Shown here: piece by piece, positions 1 through 6,663 of the stretch
How the letters are laid out: each line of letters opens with the position of its first letter
How positions within the stretch are numbered: the first letter of the stretch is position 1
NCBI GenBank assembly: GCA_002389675.1
Contig: DGQF01000053.1
Span: 1-16,612 of the forward strand
DNA: 16,612 bases
Direction of reading: 5' to 3'
Source of the DNA: Gammaproteobacteria bacterium UBA4421
GTDB lineage: Bacteria; Pseudomonadota; Gammaproteobacteria; Pseudomonadales; Azotimanducaceae
Translations under genes and position numbers: made by a program
The notes under the pieces: generated by a model
Told to the model about the DNA's origin: nothing
Database searches by the model: none
The model's input: the letters and a program-made list of their open reading frames with translations, nothing else

Positions 1-1709
1 CCCGCTAGCGTCAGCGGAATCACCGGATGTTTGAGGCCACCGAGCCATTCAATCAAACCGTTGGGAAACGGACCTAACCGACCATCCGGCGTCGGCACGC
101 CTTCGGGAAACACACAAACTAATTCGCCCGCATCCAACGCATCAGCGATTTCTCTTGCCATTAACCGGTCTGCAAGCATCCCATCATTCGCGCCTTCTTG
201 AACAATAGCGCCGCTCGAGCGCAATACAAAATTGCGCACAGTACGCTCGGCTAACGATCCTTGTACCACAAAACGCACCGGTCGCTTCACCGCAGCGGCG
301 ATCAACAACACATCAATTGAAGACACATGATTACACAGCAGAAGGGCCGCGCCTTTTTCAGGAATATTTGCCATGCCTCGAGAGACCAAAGGGCATAAGG
401 TATGCGTGAGCGTCCATACGACAAAACGCACGGCAAATTCAGGCACCAACAGCACAAGCAGCAGCGCAACAGCCAAATTCATTAACATCACAATCAAGAA
501 AAAATCGGGTATCGTCATGCCAAGAGCGGTTAAAAAGACAATGGCAAAAATCGCGCCTGAGACCATAAAAAGTGCATTGATGATATTGTTCACAGCGATA
601 ATCCTTGCCCGCCATGCCACCGGCGTTCGCGACTGAATCAACGCATAAAGCGGGACAATGAAGAGCCCGCCAAAAAATCCGACCAGCGCAATATCAACTA
701 AAATTCTGATTGATCCAACGGCAGCAATAAACGCCCACCATTCCCGGGGTACATCTGCGTCAAAGCCGTTAATCGCCAGACTCAAATCAATCCCACCGAT
801 ACTCAGCCCCAAGGCGGCAATCGGCACTATGCCCAGCTCAACGCGGCGGTTCGATAGGCGCTCACATGCAAGCGAACCCGCAGCGACCGAGAGCGTGAAA
901 ATTGACAGCATGAGCGTTACAACGGTCGGACCACCATTTAGAAACGTTTTGCTCAGATTCGGAATTTGCGCCAAAACAACAGAACCCAGTAACCAAAACC
1001 AAGAAATACCCATCACCGACATGAGTACCGTGCGATCATTTTGGGCGCCGCGAATCAGACGCCAAGACTCGCGCCATATATTCCAGCCCACTTTCAGCTC
1101 AGGGTCAGTAGGGGGGCACTCCGGAATGTAGCGGCTAGACAGATAACCCAAGACAGCCACCGCCACTACAAATCCGGTCAACAAGAAGTTCGCCTCAGCT
1201 TGGACCGCGATAATACCTCCGGCAATTGTGCCCAGTAAAATCGCAACAAAGGTTCCCATTTCAATTTGCGCGTTGCCGCCCACCAGCTCATCGGTTGATA
1301 GCTGAGCAGGCAATATTGAATATTTCAACGGACCAAAAAAAGTCGATTGAACACCAAGCAGAAACAAGACCGTCAACATCGCATAGACATTCTGGGCGTA
1401 CACCGCAAGGCCAGCCAACAGTGCAATAAACACCTCTGCTATTTTTATGATCCGCACAAGCGCCGCTTTTTCGAACTTATCCGCCAACTGACCCGCCGTC
1501 GCTGAGAATAAAAAATAGGGCAAAATAAATAGCCCAGCGGCCAAATTTACAAAGAGATTAATACTGTCCGCGGCCATCAATCCACCATAAACAAAAAGCA
1601 GCACTATCGCCTGTTTGAAGACGTTGTCGTTAAAAGCTCCCAGAAACTGGGTATAAAACAGAGCCGCAAAGCGTCGTTGTTTTAACAAGGCAAACTGCGA
1701 TCTACTCAC
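1..1709 (-). CDS. MFS transporter-PlsC acyltransferase fusion (lysophospholipid flippase/acyltransferase), 3' end cut by window edge
   Basis: I translated this frame by hand without a stop from GTG 1709 to the left edge (569 codons). The first ~430 residues are a hydrophobic MFS-type membrane domain opening with the LplT-like signature QFLGAFNDNVFK and containing FFGPLKYSILP. A PlsC-type glycerolipid acyltransferase domain follows, with the catalytic HX4D motif as H461-VSSI-D466 and the substrate-binding FPEG at residues 534-537. Families with this architecture (Aas/LplT-like) flip lysophospholipid across the inner membrane and re-acylate it; that role is inferred from the domains. A third acyl-ACP synthetase domain, as in some long fusions, could lie outside the window. 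GTG 1709 has a GGAG 10 nt upstream. The gene lies 15 nt after the dioxygenase gene and is probably co-transcribed with it. An overlapping ATG just after the upstream stop leads to a stop after seven codons and is not the start. Confidence 0.9.
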   Translation of the reverse strand, partial: MSRSQFALLKQRRFAALFYTQFLGAFNDNVFKQAIVLLFVYGGLMAADSINLFVNLAAGLFILPYFLFSATAGQLADKFEKAALVRIIKIAEVFIALLAGLAVYAQNVYAMLTVLFLLGVQSTFFGPLKYSILPAQLSTDELVGGNAQIEMGTFVAILLGTIAGGIIAVQAEANFLLTGFVVAVAVLGYLSSRYIPECPPTDPELKVGWNIWRESWRLIRGAQNDRTVLMSVMGISWFWLLGSVVLAQIPNLSKTFLNGGPTVVTLMLSIFTLSVAAGSLACERLSNRRVELGIVPIAALGLSIGGIDLSLAINGFDADVPREWWAFIAAVGSIRILVDIALVGFFGGLFIVPLYALIQSRTPVAWRARIIAVNNIINALFMVSGAIFAIVFLTALGMTIPDFFLIVMLMNLAVALLLVLLVPEFAVRFVVWTLTHTLCPLVSRGMANIPEKGAALLLCNHVSSIDVLLIAAAVKRPVRFVVQGSLAERTVRNFVLRSSGAIVQEGANDGMLADRLMAREIADALDAGELVCVFPEGVPTPDGRLGPFPNGLIEWLGGLKHPVIPLTLA

Positions 1710-1724
1710 CGCTTAAAAGCTCCA

Positions 1725-2549
1725 TTAGCGAGGCACATCTCCCTGGATCGTGACTCGATGCAGCCGACGATGCTGCGGGAAAAAATCATTGATTGGCTTG
1801 TGCTGCGTCGAACGATTGTCCCATACCGCAATTGTTTCGGGCTGCCAATTCAAGCGCGCGGTAAACTCGTCCGTCACTATATGCCGAAACAAAAAATCTA
1901 GGACCTGTGCACTTTCGTTACGACTTAGCTGATCAATAGCCGTGGTAAAAAGCGGATTAACGTACAGAGATTTCTGGCCGGTCTCCGGATGAGTGCGCAC
2001 TACTGGATGGCAAATCGGTGGATTTGCAGCCACCGCACCCGCCAAACGGGCTTTGCCCCCATCCTCAGCGAGACTCTCAGCAAAGCCATGCCTGAAATCG
2101 TGCGTCGCTGTAAGCGTGTCTAAAAAAGCCCGATACTGTTCTGACAAACCTTGGTATGCAGCCGTTGTGCTCGACCACAGCGTATCTCCGCCATAGCCGG
2201 GAATTATTTTACCGTGCAAGATCGTAAAGCTCGGCGGTGTGGCGCTAAAAGTCATATCTGAATGCCACATTTCAATCTTCGAGGGCACCTCAGCGGTGCT
2301 CTCCAAAATTTGTACCTCCGGGGCTTCTGGGACCGTGTTATACGCGTCATGTGGCAAAATTTCCCCAAAAGTTCGCGCAAAACGAGCAAAGACGGTCGGA
2401 CTGACCGATTGATCACGAAAAAAGATTACCTCGTGGGCAAGTGCAAGTGCTCGAACTTCATGCACTAAACCTTCGTCAGCGATGACATCCGCCAGGTGGA
2501 CCCCCTCAATATAGGCACCCAAGGCGCCCGCGGCTTTTGATACTTTCAC
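1725..2549 (-). CDS. TauD/TfdA-family Fe(II)/2-oxoglutarate-dependent dioxygenase
   Basis: This 274-residue protein has the full TauD/TfdA signature. The iron facial triad is H96-x-D98 (in MWHSDMTF) and H250 (in WDNRSTQH). GGDT at 120-123 and R261/R265 near the C-terminus fit 2-oxoglutarate binding, and the conserved segments HPVVRTHPETG and SLYVNPLF are present. The length matches the family. Such enzymes hydroxylate taurine, alkyl sulfates, phenoxyacids or related small molecules in the cytoplasm using O2 and 2-oxoglutarate. The sequence does not fix the substrate, and no sulfonate transporter is nearby, so I give no gene symbol. The start is GTG 2549, preceded by an AGG about 7 nt upstream. 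It is the first gene of a minus-strand pair with the MFS-PlsC gene and is divergent from the aldolase gene. Confidence 0.9.
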   Translation of the reverse strand: MKVSKAAGALGAYIEGVHLADVIADEGLVHEVRALALAHEVIFFRDQSVSPTVFARFARTFGEILPHDAYNTVPEAPEVQILESTAEVPSKIEMWHSDMTFSATPPSFTILHGKIIPGYGGDTLWSSTTAAYQGLSEQYRAFLDTLTATHDFRHGFAESLAEDGGKARLAGAVAANPPICHPVVRTHPETGQKSLYVNPLFTTAIDQLSRNESAQVLDFLFRHIVTDEFTARLNWQPETIAVWDNRSTQHKPINDFFPQHRRLHRVTIQGDVPR

Positions 2550-2679
2550 AGCTTGACCTAACTAAATTACTACCCAACGACATCCCGGCGCCATACCCAT
2601 ACCATGCAACCCAAAATCTGGGGTTTTTCTTAGACTTAAACATGGCATGCTAGCGCTTTTCCACTGTGGATTGTAAACC
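2550..2679. promoter_or_regulatory. Divergent intergenic control region with palindrome TCCACTGTGGA
   Basis: These 130 nt separate the divergent dioxygenase and aldolase genes, so both promoters should lie here, though I could not identify a convincing -35/-10 pair. A perfect 11-nt palindrome, TCCACTGTGGA, occupies 2660-2670. Its right arm contains the only SD-like GGA before the GTG start of the aldolase gene (2680), so the element could be an operator or a small hairpin masking the ribosome site. A second short inverted repeat (AACCC/GGGTT, 8-nt spacer, then a T-run) lies near 2610-2630. Functions are inferred. Confidence 0.4.
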
Positions 2680-3342
2680 GTGTCGCAAACAGAAGGGACC
2701 ATTCAATTTGCCTATCAGTTAACCCACGCTGAAGACGTTCCCATGGGCGTCACCCAATTTGCAAATCTGGCCGCATGGCGGTCCATTCTCTTTGAGCTTC
2801 AGTTGCTTGGGCAAATGGCCACCAAATATGAAGGTTTTGCCTTCGGCAATATCAGCGTCCGCTGCCAAGACGCACCAGGTTTTATCATAACCGCCAGCCA
2901 AACCAGCGGAGAAACACAGCTGCATAGAAACCATTTGGTACACATCAAAAGCTGCAACTTACCCCGCTTTTGGGTAGATGCGAGCGGTCAGGAGCCGCCC
3001 TCTTCAGAGTCGTTGACACATGCCATGATCTACGCCGCTGATGCAAACATTAAGTGCATATTTCATGCACACAATCAGGTGATTTGGGAGAATCGAACCC
3101 AGCTAAACCTACCAGAAACCGCCGCAGATGTGGGTTACGGATCACCGCAAATGGCAGAGGCTGTTAGGGAGTTAATGCAGTCCCATCCGACCAGACCGCT
3201 GACTTTTGCCACCGCCGGCCACGAGGATGGCTTGTTTGCCTGTGGTCAAACTCCGCACGACAGCGGCGGGCTTTTGGTTAACTATCTGGCCCAAGCACGT
3301 TCGCGGGCCAATGGCCTGTCTGCGCAATCTTTCGGACCATAA
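2680..3342 (+). CDS. Class II aldolase/adducin-family protein (candidate methylthioribulose/5-deoxyribulose-1-phosphate aldolase)
   Basis: This 220-residue protein has the zinc-dependent class II aldolase fold signature. GNIS at 56-59 and ITASQTSG around 70-77 fit phosphate binding, E110 in PSSE fits the catalytic acid, H129 and H131 in FHAHN are zinc ligands, and H181 in GHEDG is the third ligand. Family members are fuculose-, rhamnulose- and ribulose-phosphate aldolases or epimerases, and the related dehydratase MtnB. The gene ends 3 nt before mtnA, a strong sign of co-expression. By context it may act on the MtnA product, either as an Ald2-type aldolase giving DHAP plus an aldehyde or as an MtnB-like dehydratase; residues alone do not decide. 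No other methionine-salvage gene (mtnC, mtnD) is adjacent, which favours the aldolase reading. The start is GTG 2680 with only a weak SD; ATG 2743 is a possible shorter start that keeps the whole domain. Confidence 0.85.
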   Translation: MSQTEGTIQFAYQLTHAEDVPMGVTQFANLAAWRSILFELQLLGQMATKYEGFAFGNISVRCQDAPGFIITASQTSGETQLHRNHLVHIKSCNLPRFWVDASGQEPPSSESLTHAMIYAADANIKCIFHAHNQVIWENRTQLNLPETAADVGYGSPQMAEAVRELMQSHPTRPLTFATAGHEDGLFACGQTPHDSGGLLVNYLAQARSRANGLSAQSFGP

Positions 3343-3345
3343 ATC

Positions 3346-4374
3346 ATGACAGATCAACTACCCGAATCGCTGCGCTGGGAAAATCAGCAGTTGTACCTGC
3401 TCGACCAGCGCCTGCTACCGCACGAGATCGTATATGTTGCGATATCTTCACTGCCCGCGGCGTGGGAAGCAATTAATACATTAACGGTTCGAGGCGCACC
3501 GGCGATTGGCATCGCCGCAGCTTATGCGCTTGCACAATCCATGAAAGAGGTCGCGGCGCCCGCATTTACGGCAACCCTGAAAAAAAATGCCGAATACCTA
3601 AAATCAGCACGCCCAACGGCTGTCAATTTGGCCTGGGCAGTGGATACACTGGTTAAAAGCGGACTGCAAAACCCGGATGTCGCGGCCCTGATTCAACAAG
3701 CGAAAGAGATTCATCGAGCAGATATTCGCCTGTGCGAAAACATTGGCCGACACGGATCGAGTCTCATTAAGCCAGGCATGAACCTGCTGACCCACTGCAA
3801 CGCAGGCGCCTTGGCTGTCTCACGGCACGGTACCGCAACGGCGCCGATGTATCATCAGCATCAGCGTGGCGTTAATTTCCACGTTTACGTGGACGAAACT
3901 CGGCCGCTGTATCAAGGTGCTCGCTTGACAGCTTGGGAATTAGACCGCAGCGGCATACCCGTAACGCTCATTTGCGACAATATGGCGGCCACGTTAATGG
4001 CCCGCAATAAAATTGATTTAGTGCTTGTCGGCACCGATCGAGTCACCGCAAATGGCGACGTGATCAATAAAATCGGCACGCTCAATCTGGCCGTTTTATG
4101 TCACCATTTTAATGTGCCGTTTTACGTCGCTTGCCCATCAACGACGTATGACGCCAACACACTTGCCGGAGAAGATGTAGAAATCGAGGAACGCGCGGCC
4201 GATGAAATCAAGCAAAGACACGCAGCAGACGTTACCGCATTTAACCCTGCGTTCGACGTCACTCCAGCACAACTGGTCACCGGTATCATCACAGAGCAGG
4301 GCATCGCCCATGACGCACGGTCACTCAGTGAGCTGATCGCCCGTCAAAGCGCCCCCCGAGGCATCCAATCTTGA
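3346..4374 (+). CDS. mtnA: S-methyl-5-thioribose-1-phosphate isomerase (MtnA)
   Basis: This 342-residue protein matches the MtnA family along its whole length. It has the N-terminal LRWENQQLYLLDQRLLP block, the RGAPAIGIAAAY motif (49-60), the catalytic cysteine C151 in LLTHCNAGALA, YVDETRPLYQGARLTAWEL, and the catalytic aspartate D231 in VGTDRVTANGD. The cysteine-aspartate spacing (80 residues) equals that of the characterised B. subtilis enzyme (C160/D240). It converts 5-methylthioribose-1-phosphate to 5-methylthioribulose-1-phosphate in the cytoplasm; some homologues also accept 5-deoxyribose-1-phosphate. The related eIF2B-type regulatory subunits lack this Cys/Asp pair. ATG 3346 follows the aldolase stop by 3 nt, so translation is likely coupled. 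The kinase (mtnK) or phosphorylase (mtnP) that would feed it is not in the window. Confidence 0.95.
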   Translation: MTDQLPESLRWENQQLYLLDQRLLPHEIVYVAISSLPAAWEAINTLTVRGAPAIGIAAAYALAQSMKEVAAPAFTATLKKNAEYLKSARPTAVNLAWAVDTLVKSGLQNPDVAALIQQAKEIHRADIRLCENIGRHGSSLIKPGMNLLTHCNAGALAVSRHGTATAPMYHQHQRGVNFHVYVDETRPLYQGARLTAWELDRSGIPVTLICDNMAATLMARNKIDLVLVGTDRVTANGDVINKIGTLNLAVLCHHFNVPFYVACPSTTYDANTLAGEDVEIEERAADEIKQRHAADVTAFNPAFDVTPAQLVTGIITEQGIAHDARSLSELIARQSAPRGIQS

Positions 4375-4411
4375 GCACACCGAGCAAAATTGCCAATGCA
4401 AAGGTCATCTC

Positions 4412-4984
4412 ATGCTTACCGAGGCGTTAGACGCTTTTTTTCAACCATTGTTGAACAATCACCATCATTTATACGTTGAGCACGACAAACAGTGGCCGTC
4501 CGTCTGCGAGATTGGAGAACCACGCCGGGACGCTGAGGGTTTGTGTTGGACACAATGGCAGCCCGTCAGGCGGCATATCCCGGCCAACGACTTTGCTGGA
4601 CTTGAAGCGGCGCTGGAAATACAGCTGCATCGCGACATCAAAACCTATTACAGCCGCTACTGGTCGGCCAACCTTGACGCAACAGCCCCTGAGGGGCCCG
4701 TCAACCTCTTGTTTCTTTGGAGTCCCAAGGACGCTGAGCGAATGGTAGAAAACCTGATTGGCCACGCAGTCGCTTGTCGCCACAACCGCACGCCATTTTC
4801 CGTATTTTTTGCCTGCACCGAGCCCGATTCAGACCTCTTTCTCACCATCAACAATGACTCAGGAGAGGTGCAACTCGAAACGCCTGGAGAGAGCCCTTTG
4901 AGGAGCGTCGCACCCTCTCTGGAGGCCTTCATGACTCAGCTGATTCCCGCGCCAGTGGGCCCCGCACCCCAATTTAGCCTTTGA
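4412..4984 (+). CDS. syd: SecY-interacting protein Syd
   Basis: This 190-residue protein aligns by eye with E. coli Syd. Shared blocks are the N-terminal HDKQWPSVCEIG, the W-P core, the charged LHRDIKTYYSRYW segment, LLFLWSPKDAERMVENLIGH, and the C-terminal TINNDSGEVQLETPG followed by a helical tail. The length is normal for the family (about 180). Syd is a peripheral inner-membrane protein on the cytoplasmic side that binds SecY and may check proper SecYEG assembly. A clear SD-like AAAGGT lies 7 nt before ATG 4412. It follows mtnA by 37 nt on the same strand and so probably shares its transcript, although no functional link to sugar-phosphate metabolism is known. Confidence 0.93.
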   Translation: MLTEALDAFFQPLLNNHHHLYVEHDKQWPSVCEIGEPRRDAEGLCWTQWQPVRRHIPANDFAGLEAALEIQLHRDIKTYYSRYWSANLDATAPEGPVNLLFLWSPKDAERMVENLIGHAVACRHNRTPFSVFFACTEPDSDLFLTINNDSGEVQLETPGESPLRSVAPSLEAFMTQLIPAPVGPAPQFSL

Positions 4985-5004
4985 CACAAACCGCAAAAAT
5001 CAGC

Positions 5005-5051
5005 TCTGCAGGTGCAGATTGATCCAATACCCGCACGCGCTTGAGGTATTG
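5005..5051. promoter_or_regulatory. Two dyad symmetries upstream of the nucleoside hydrolase gene
   Basis: The 95-nt gap between syd and the nucleoside hydrolase gene carries two perfect inverted repeats. The first is TCTGCA-GG-TGCAGA at 5005-5018, a 14-bp palindrome whose two-base centre suits a dimeric repressor better than an RNA hairpin. The second is CAATACC (5025-5031) and GGTATTG (5045-5051), a 7-bp repeat with a 13-nt spacer that could be a hairpin or a second operator. Neither is followed by a T-run, so a terminator is unlikely. A TTGACA at 4981 has no matching -10. Regulatory function is inferred from symmetry and position. Confidence 0.4.
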
Positions 5052-5079
5052 TTATCACTCCACCCTTGTAAGTGACACT

Positions 5080-6039
5080 ATGGCACCAATGAAAGTCATT
5101 ATTGACACCGACCCTGGCATCGATGACGCCATGGCGCTGCTGTTTGCGCACTATGCCAACGACATCGAACTGTTGGGTATCACGACAGTTTTTGGCAACG
5201 GCACCATAGATACCGTCACTCAAAATACATTGACCATTTGCGAACAATTCCAGATCAATGCCCCTGTGCACCAAGGCGCCGGCGCACCCCTGCAAGTCGC
5301 AGTCGACCCGCCCCCGGCGTTTGTTCATGGTAACGATGGATTAGGTGATATTGATGCCCCAAAACCCAAAGGCGCAGCGCGCAATCAATCAGCGGCGAAT
5401 TTTATTGTCGAAACCATTTTAAAACATCCAAACGAAATCACCGTCATTGGAATCGGTCGGCTGACAAACCTGGCAATCGCATTGCAACAGCATCCCGCCA
5501 TTGCCCAACTGGTCAAAAAAGTCGTGATTATGGGAGGGGCCCTGGGGAGCAATGCGCATACCGGTAACGTGACACCCGTGGCAGAAGCGAATATCTACGG
5601 CGATCCACACGCCGCAGATCAGGTACTTACCGCACCATGGCCGGTGACGCTTGTTGGCCTGGACGTCACCATGCAATGCATTATGCATCGACCTCAGCTG
5701 CAGAAAATTTGCTCGGCAGCAGGTGCGGCAGGACGTTTTATGTGGGCCATTTCCCGACACTTTGAATCTTTTTATTCTGCATCTCGAGGCATCAATGGCT
5801 TCCCCATGCACGACACTTGCGCCATCGCTTATGCGCTCGCACCGCATTTATTTACAACCCAATCAGGGGCCATACGAGCCGTTACTCAGGGCATCAGCCG
5901 AGGCCAAACCATAATGGTTTCGCCCGACAGAAAATTTCCAGCCGGCGCATGGACGGACGCCCCAATTCAACAAGGGTGCATCGATATCGATGCCGCTGCT
6001 GTTTTGAATCTATTTCAGCGAGTGCTCACCAGACCCTAA
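5080..6039 (+). CDS. Nucleoside hydrolase, inosine/uridine-preferring (IunH/Rih) family
   Basis: This 319-residue protein carries the hallmark calcium-binding N-terminus IIDTDPGIDDA, with D9, D11, D15 and D16. Other family blocks are LGITTVFGN, FVHGNDGLGD, GRLTN (126-130, where most members have GPLTN), VIMGGAL, PVAEANIYGDPHAA with N171, VGLDVT, and the active-site MHDT near residues 243-246. The family cleaves the N-glycosidic bond of ribonucleosides to base plus ribose. Substrate preference (purine, pyrimidine or 5'-modified nucleoside) cannot be read here. I chose ATG 5080; ATG 5089 is equally compatible with the family N-terminus, while a TTG at 5041 would add an unrelated tail and lies inside an inverted repeat. 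It follows syd on the same strand after 95 nt, so it may have its own promoter, and it converges on the Ogt gene with a 13-nt gap. Confidence 0.92.
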   Translation: MAPMKVIIDTDPGIDDAMALLFAHYANDIELLGITTVFGNGTIDTVTQNTLTICEQFQINAPVHQGAGAPLQVAVDPPPAFVHGNDGLGDIDAPKPKGAARNQSAANFIVETILKHPNEITVIGIGRLTNLAIALQQHPAIAQLVKKVVIMGGALGSNAHTGNVTPVAEANIYGDPHAADQVLTAPWPVTLVGLDVTMQCIMHRPQLQKICSAAGAAGRFMWAISRHFESFYSASRGINGFPMHDTCAIAYALAPHLFTTQSGAIRAVTQGISRGQTIMVSPDRKFPAGAWTDAPIQQGCIDIDAAAVLNLFQRVLTRP

Positions 6040-6052
6040 CCCTGCTGCAAAT

Positions 6053-6520
6053 TCATAATGCTAAATCCAACGCATCTGCGTGCTTGCCTTCCAAACAAAG
6101 CAACGCGCGTTTATTGTCTATTCCCCCGGCAAATCCCACCAAAGCACCATTGCTGCCAATCACCCGATGACAGGGCACAATGATCGCTAGCGGATTTCGA
6201 CCAATAGCGCTGCCGACGGGACGAGCGGCTCTGGGTCGGCCAATATACTGAGCAAGCTCCGCATAAGTTCGCGTTTGGCCATAGGGTATATCAGCCAGCG
6301 CGGCCCAAACCGCAGATTGAAAAAGCGTACCCTGCGGTGCCAGTGACAAATCAAAGTCGGATCGACGTCCCGCAAAATATTCAGCCAACTGCTCTTTTTC
6401 AACAGCAAAAGCATCATCTTTTTTTTGCCAGTGCCTTTCAGGCCGCTTGGCTTGTGCACCGGCAGTCCAATACACACCCTGCAAACCCGCAGCCGAACGA
6501 TGCAGCAAGAGCGTGCCCAC
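6053..6520 (-). CDS. ogt: Methylated-DNA--[protein]-cysteine S-methyltransferase (Ogt/AGT type)
   Basis: The protein removes methyl groups from O6-methylguanine (and O4-methylthymine) in DNA onto its own cysteine, a single-turnover repair reaction. Seen here are the acceptor motif IIVPCHRV with C117 (numbering from GTG 6520), the helix-turn-helix region IPYGQTRTYAELAQYIGRP, ARPVGSAIGRNP with an arginine-finger region, and the C-terminal LVGFAGGIDNKRALLCLE. The end of the ribonuclease-like N-terminal domain is also present. GTG 6520 is the first canonical start in frame, but it has no SD. The frame stays open upstream for NLFSFFDSP, which looks like the conserved Ogt N-terminal strand. A strong GGAG sits 6 nt before an in-frame ATC at 6550, so the true start may be AUC 6550 (165 residues). 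No Ada N-terminal domain is present. It is convergent with the nucleoside hydrolase gene. Confidence 0.92.
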   Translation of the reverse strand: MGTLLLHRSAAGLQGVYWTAGAQAKRPERHWQKKDDAFAVEKEQLAEYFAGRRSDFDLSLAPQGTLFQSAVWAALADIPYGQTRTYAELAQYIGRPRAARPVGSAIGRNPLAIIVPCHRVIGSNGALVGFAGGIDNKRALLCLEGKHADALDLAL

Positions 6521-6547
6521 CGGGCTGTCAAAAAAGCTAAATAAATT

Positions 6548-6562
6548 GATAAATGGCTCCTC
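6548..6562 (-). promoter_or_regulatory. Shine-Dalgarno (GAGGAG) placed before an in-frame AUC, likely true start of ogt
   Basis: On the minus strand GAGGAG (6562-6557) is followed, after six bases, by ATC (6550-6548) in the ogt frame. No ATG, GTG or TTG exists in that frame between the upstream stop and GTG 6520, yet the translated stretch reads as a typical Ogt N-terminus. This site therefore decides between a rare AUC start and the GTG 30 nt downstream, which lacks an SD. Confidence 0.45.
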
Positions 6563-6619
6563 GAACTTTAGTCAAAACAGCGCCTGCCTCAGCTCCGCCA
6601 ACTTCCCCGTCGATATCAG

Positions 6620-6627
6620 ACTATACT
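6620..6627. promoter_or_regulatory. Overlapping divergent -10 elements between ogt and the cupin gene
   Basis: The octamer ACTATACT reads as TATACT on the plus strand (6622-6627) and as TATAGT on the minus strand (6625-6620), each matching five of six sigma-70 -10 bases. It lies between the divergent ogt and cupin genes. Predicted transcript starts would be near 6634 (plus, about 30 nt before GTG 6664) and near 6613 (minus). No good -35 box is found at 16-18 nt on either side, so activity would need an activator or be weak. Confidence 0.35.
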
Positions 6628-6663
6628 AGGTGCCCATGACAAACACTTCTCGGATAGAACTCG

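Noticed and set aside
373..1429. Plus-strand open frames opposite the MFS-PlsC gene
   Set aside because: The minus strand reads through continuously as a membrane transporter and acyltransferase with catalytic motifs; the plus-strand frames have no family features.
4469..4932. Open frames on the other frames and strand across syd
   Set aside because: Syd matches its family along the full length with a good SD; the others are shadows.
4981..5010. Perfect TTGACA -35 box overlapping the syd stop
   Set aside because: No -10-like hexamer occurs at 16-18 nt spacing; the expected position holds CTCTGC.
5041..5079. TTG start giving a longer nucleoside hydrolase
   Set aside because: The family N-terminus begins at the DTDPGIDD strand a few residues after ATG 5080/5089; the extra 13 residues are unrelated and the TTG lies inside an inverted repeat.
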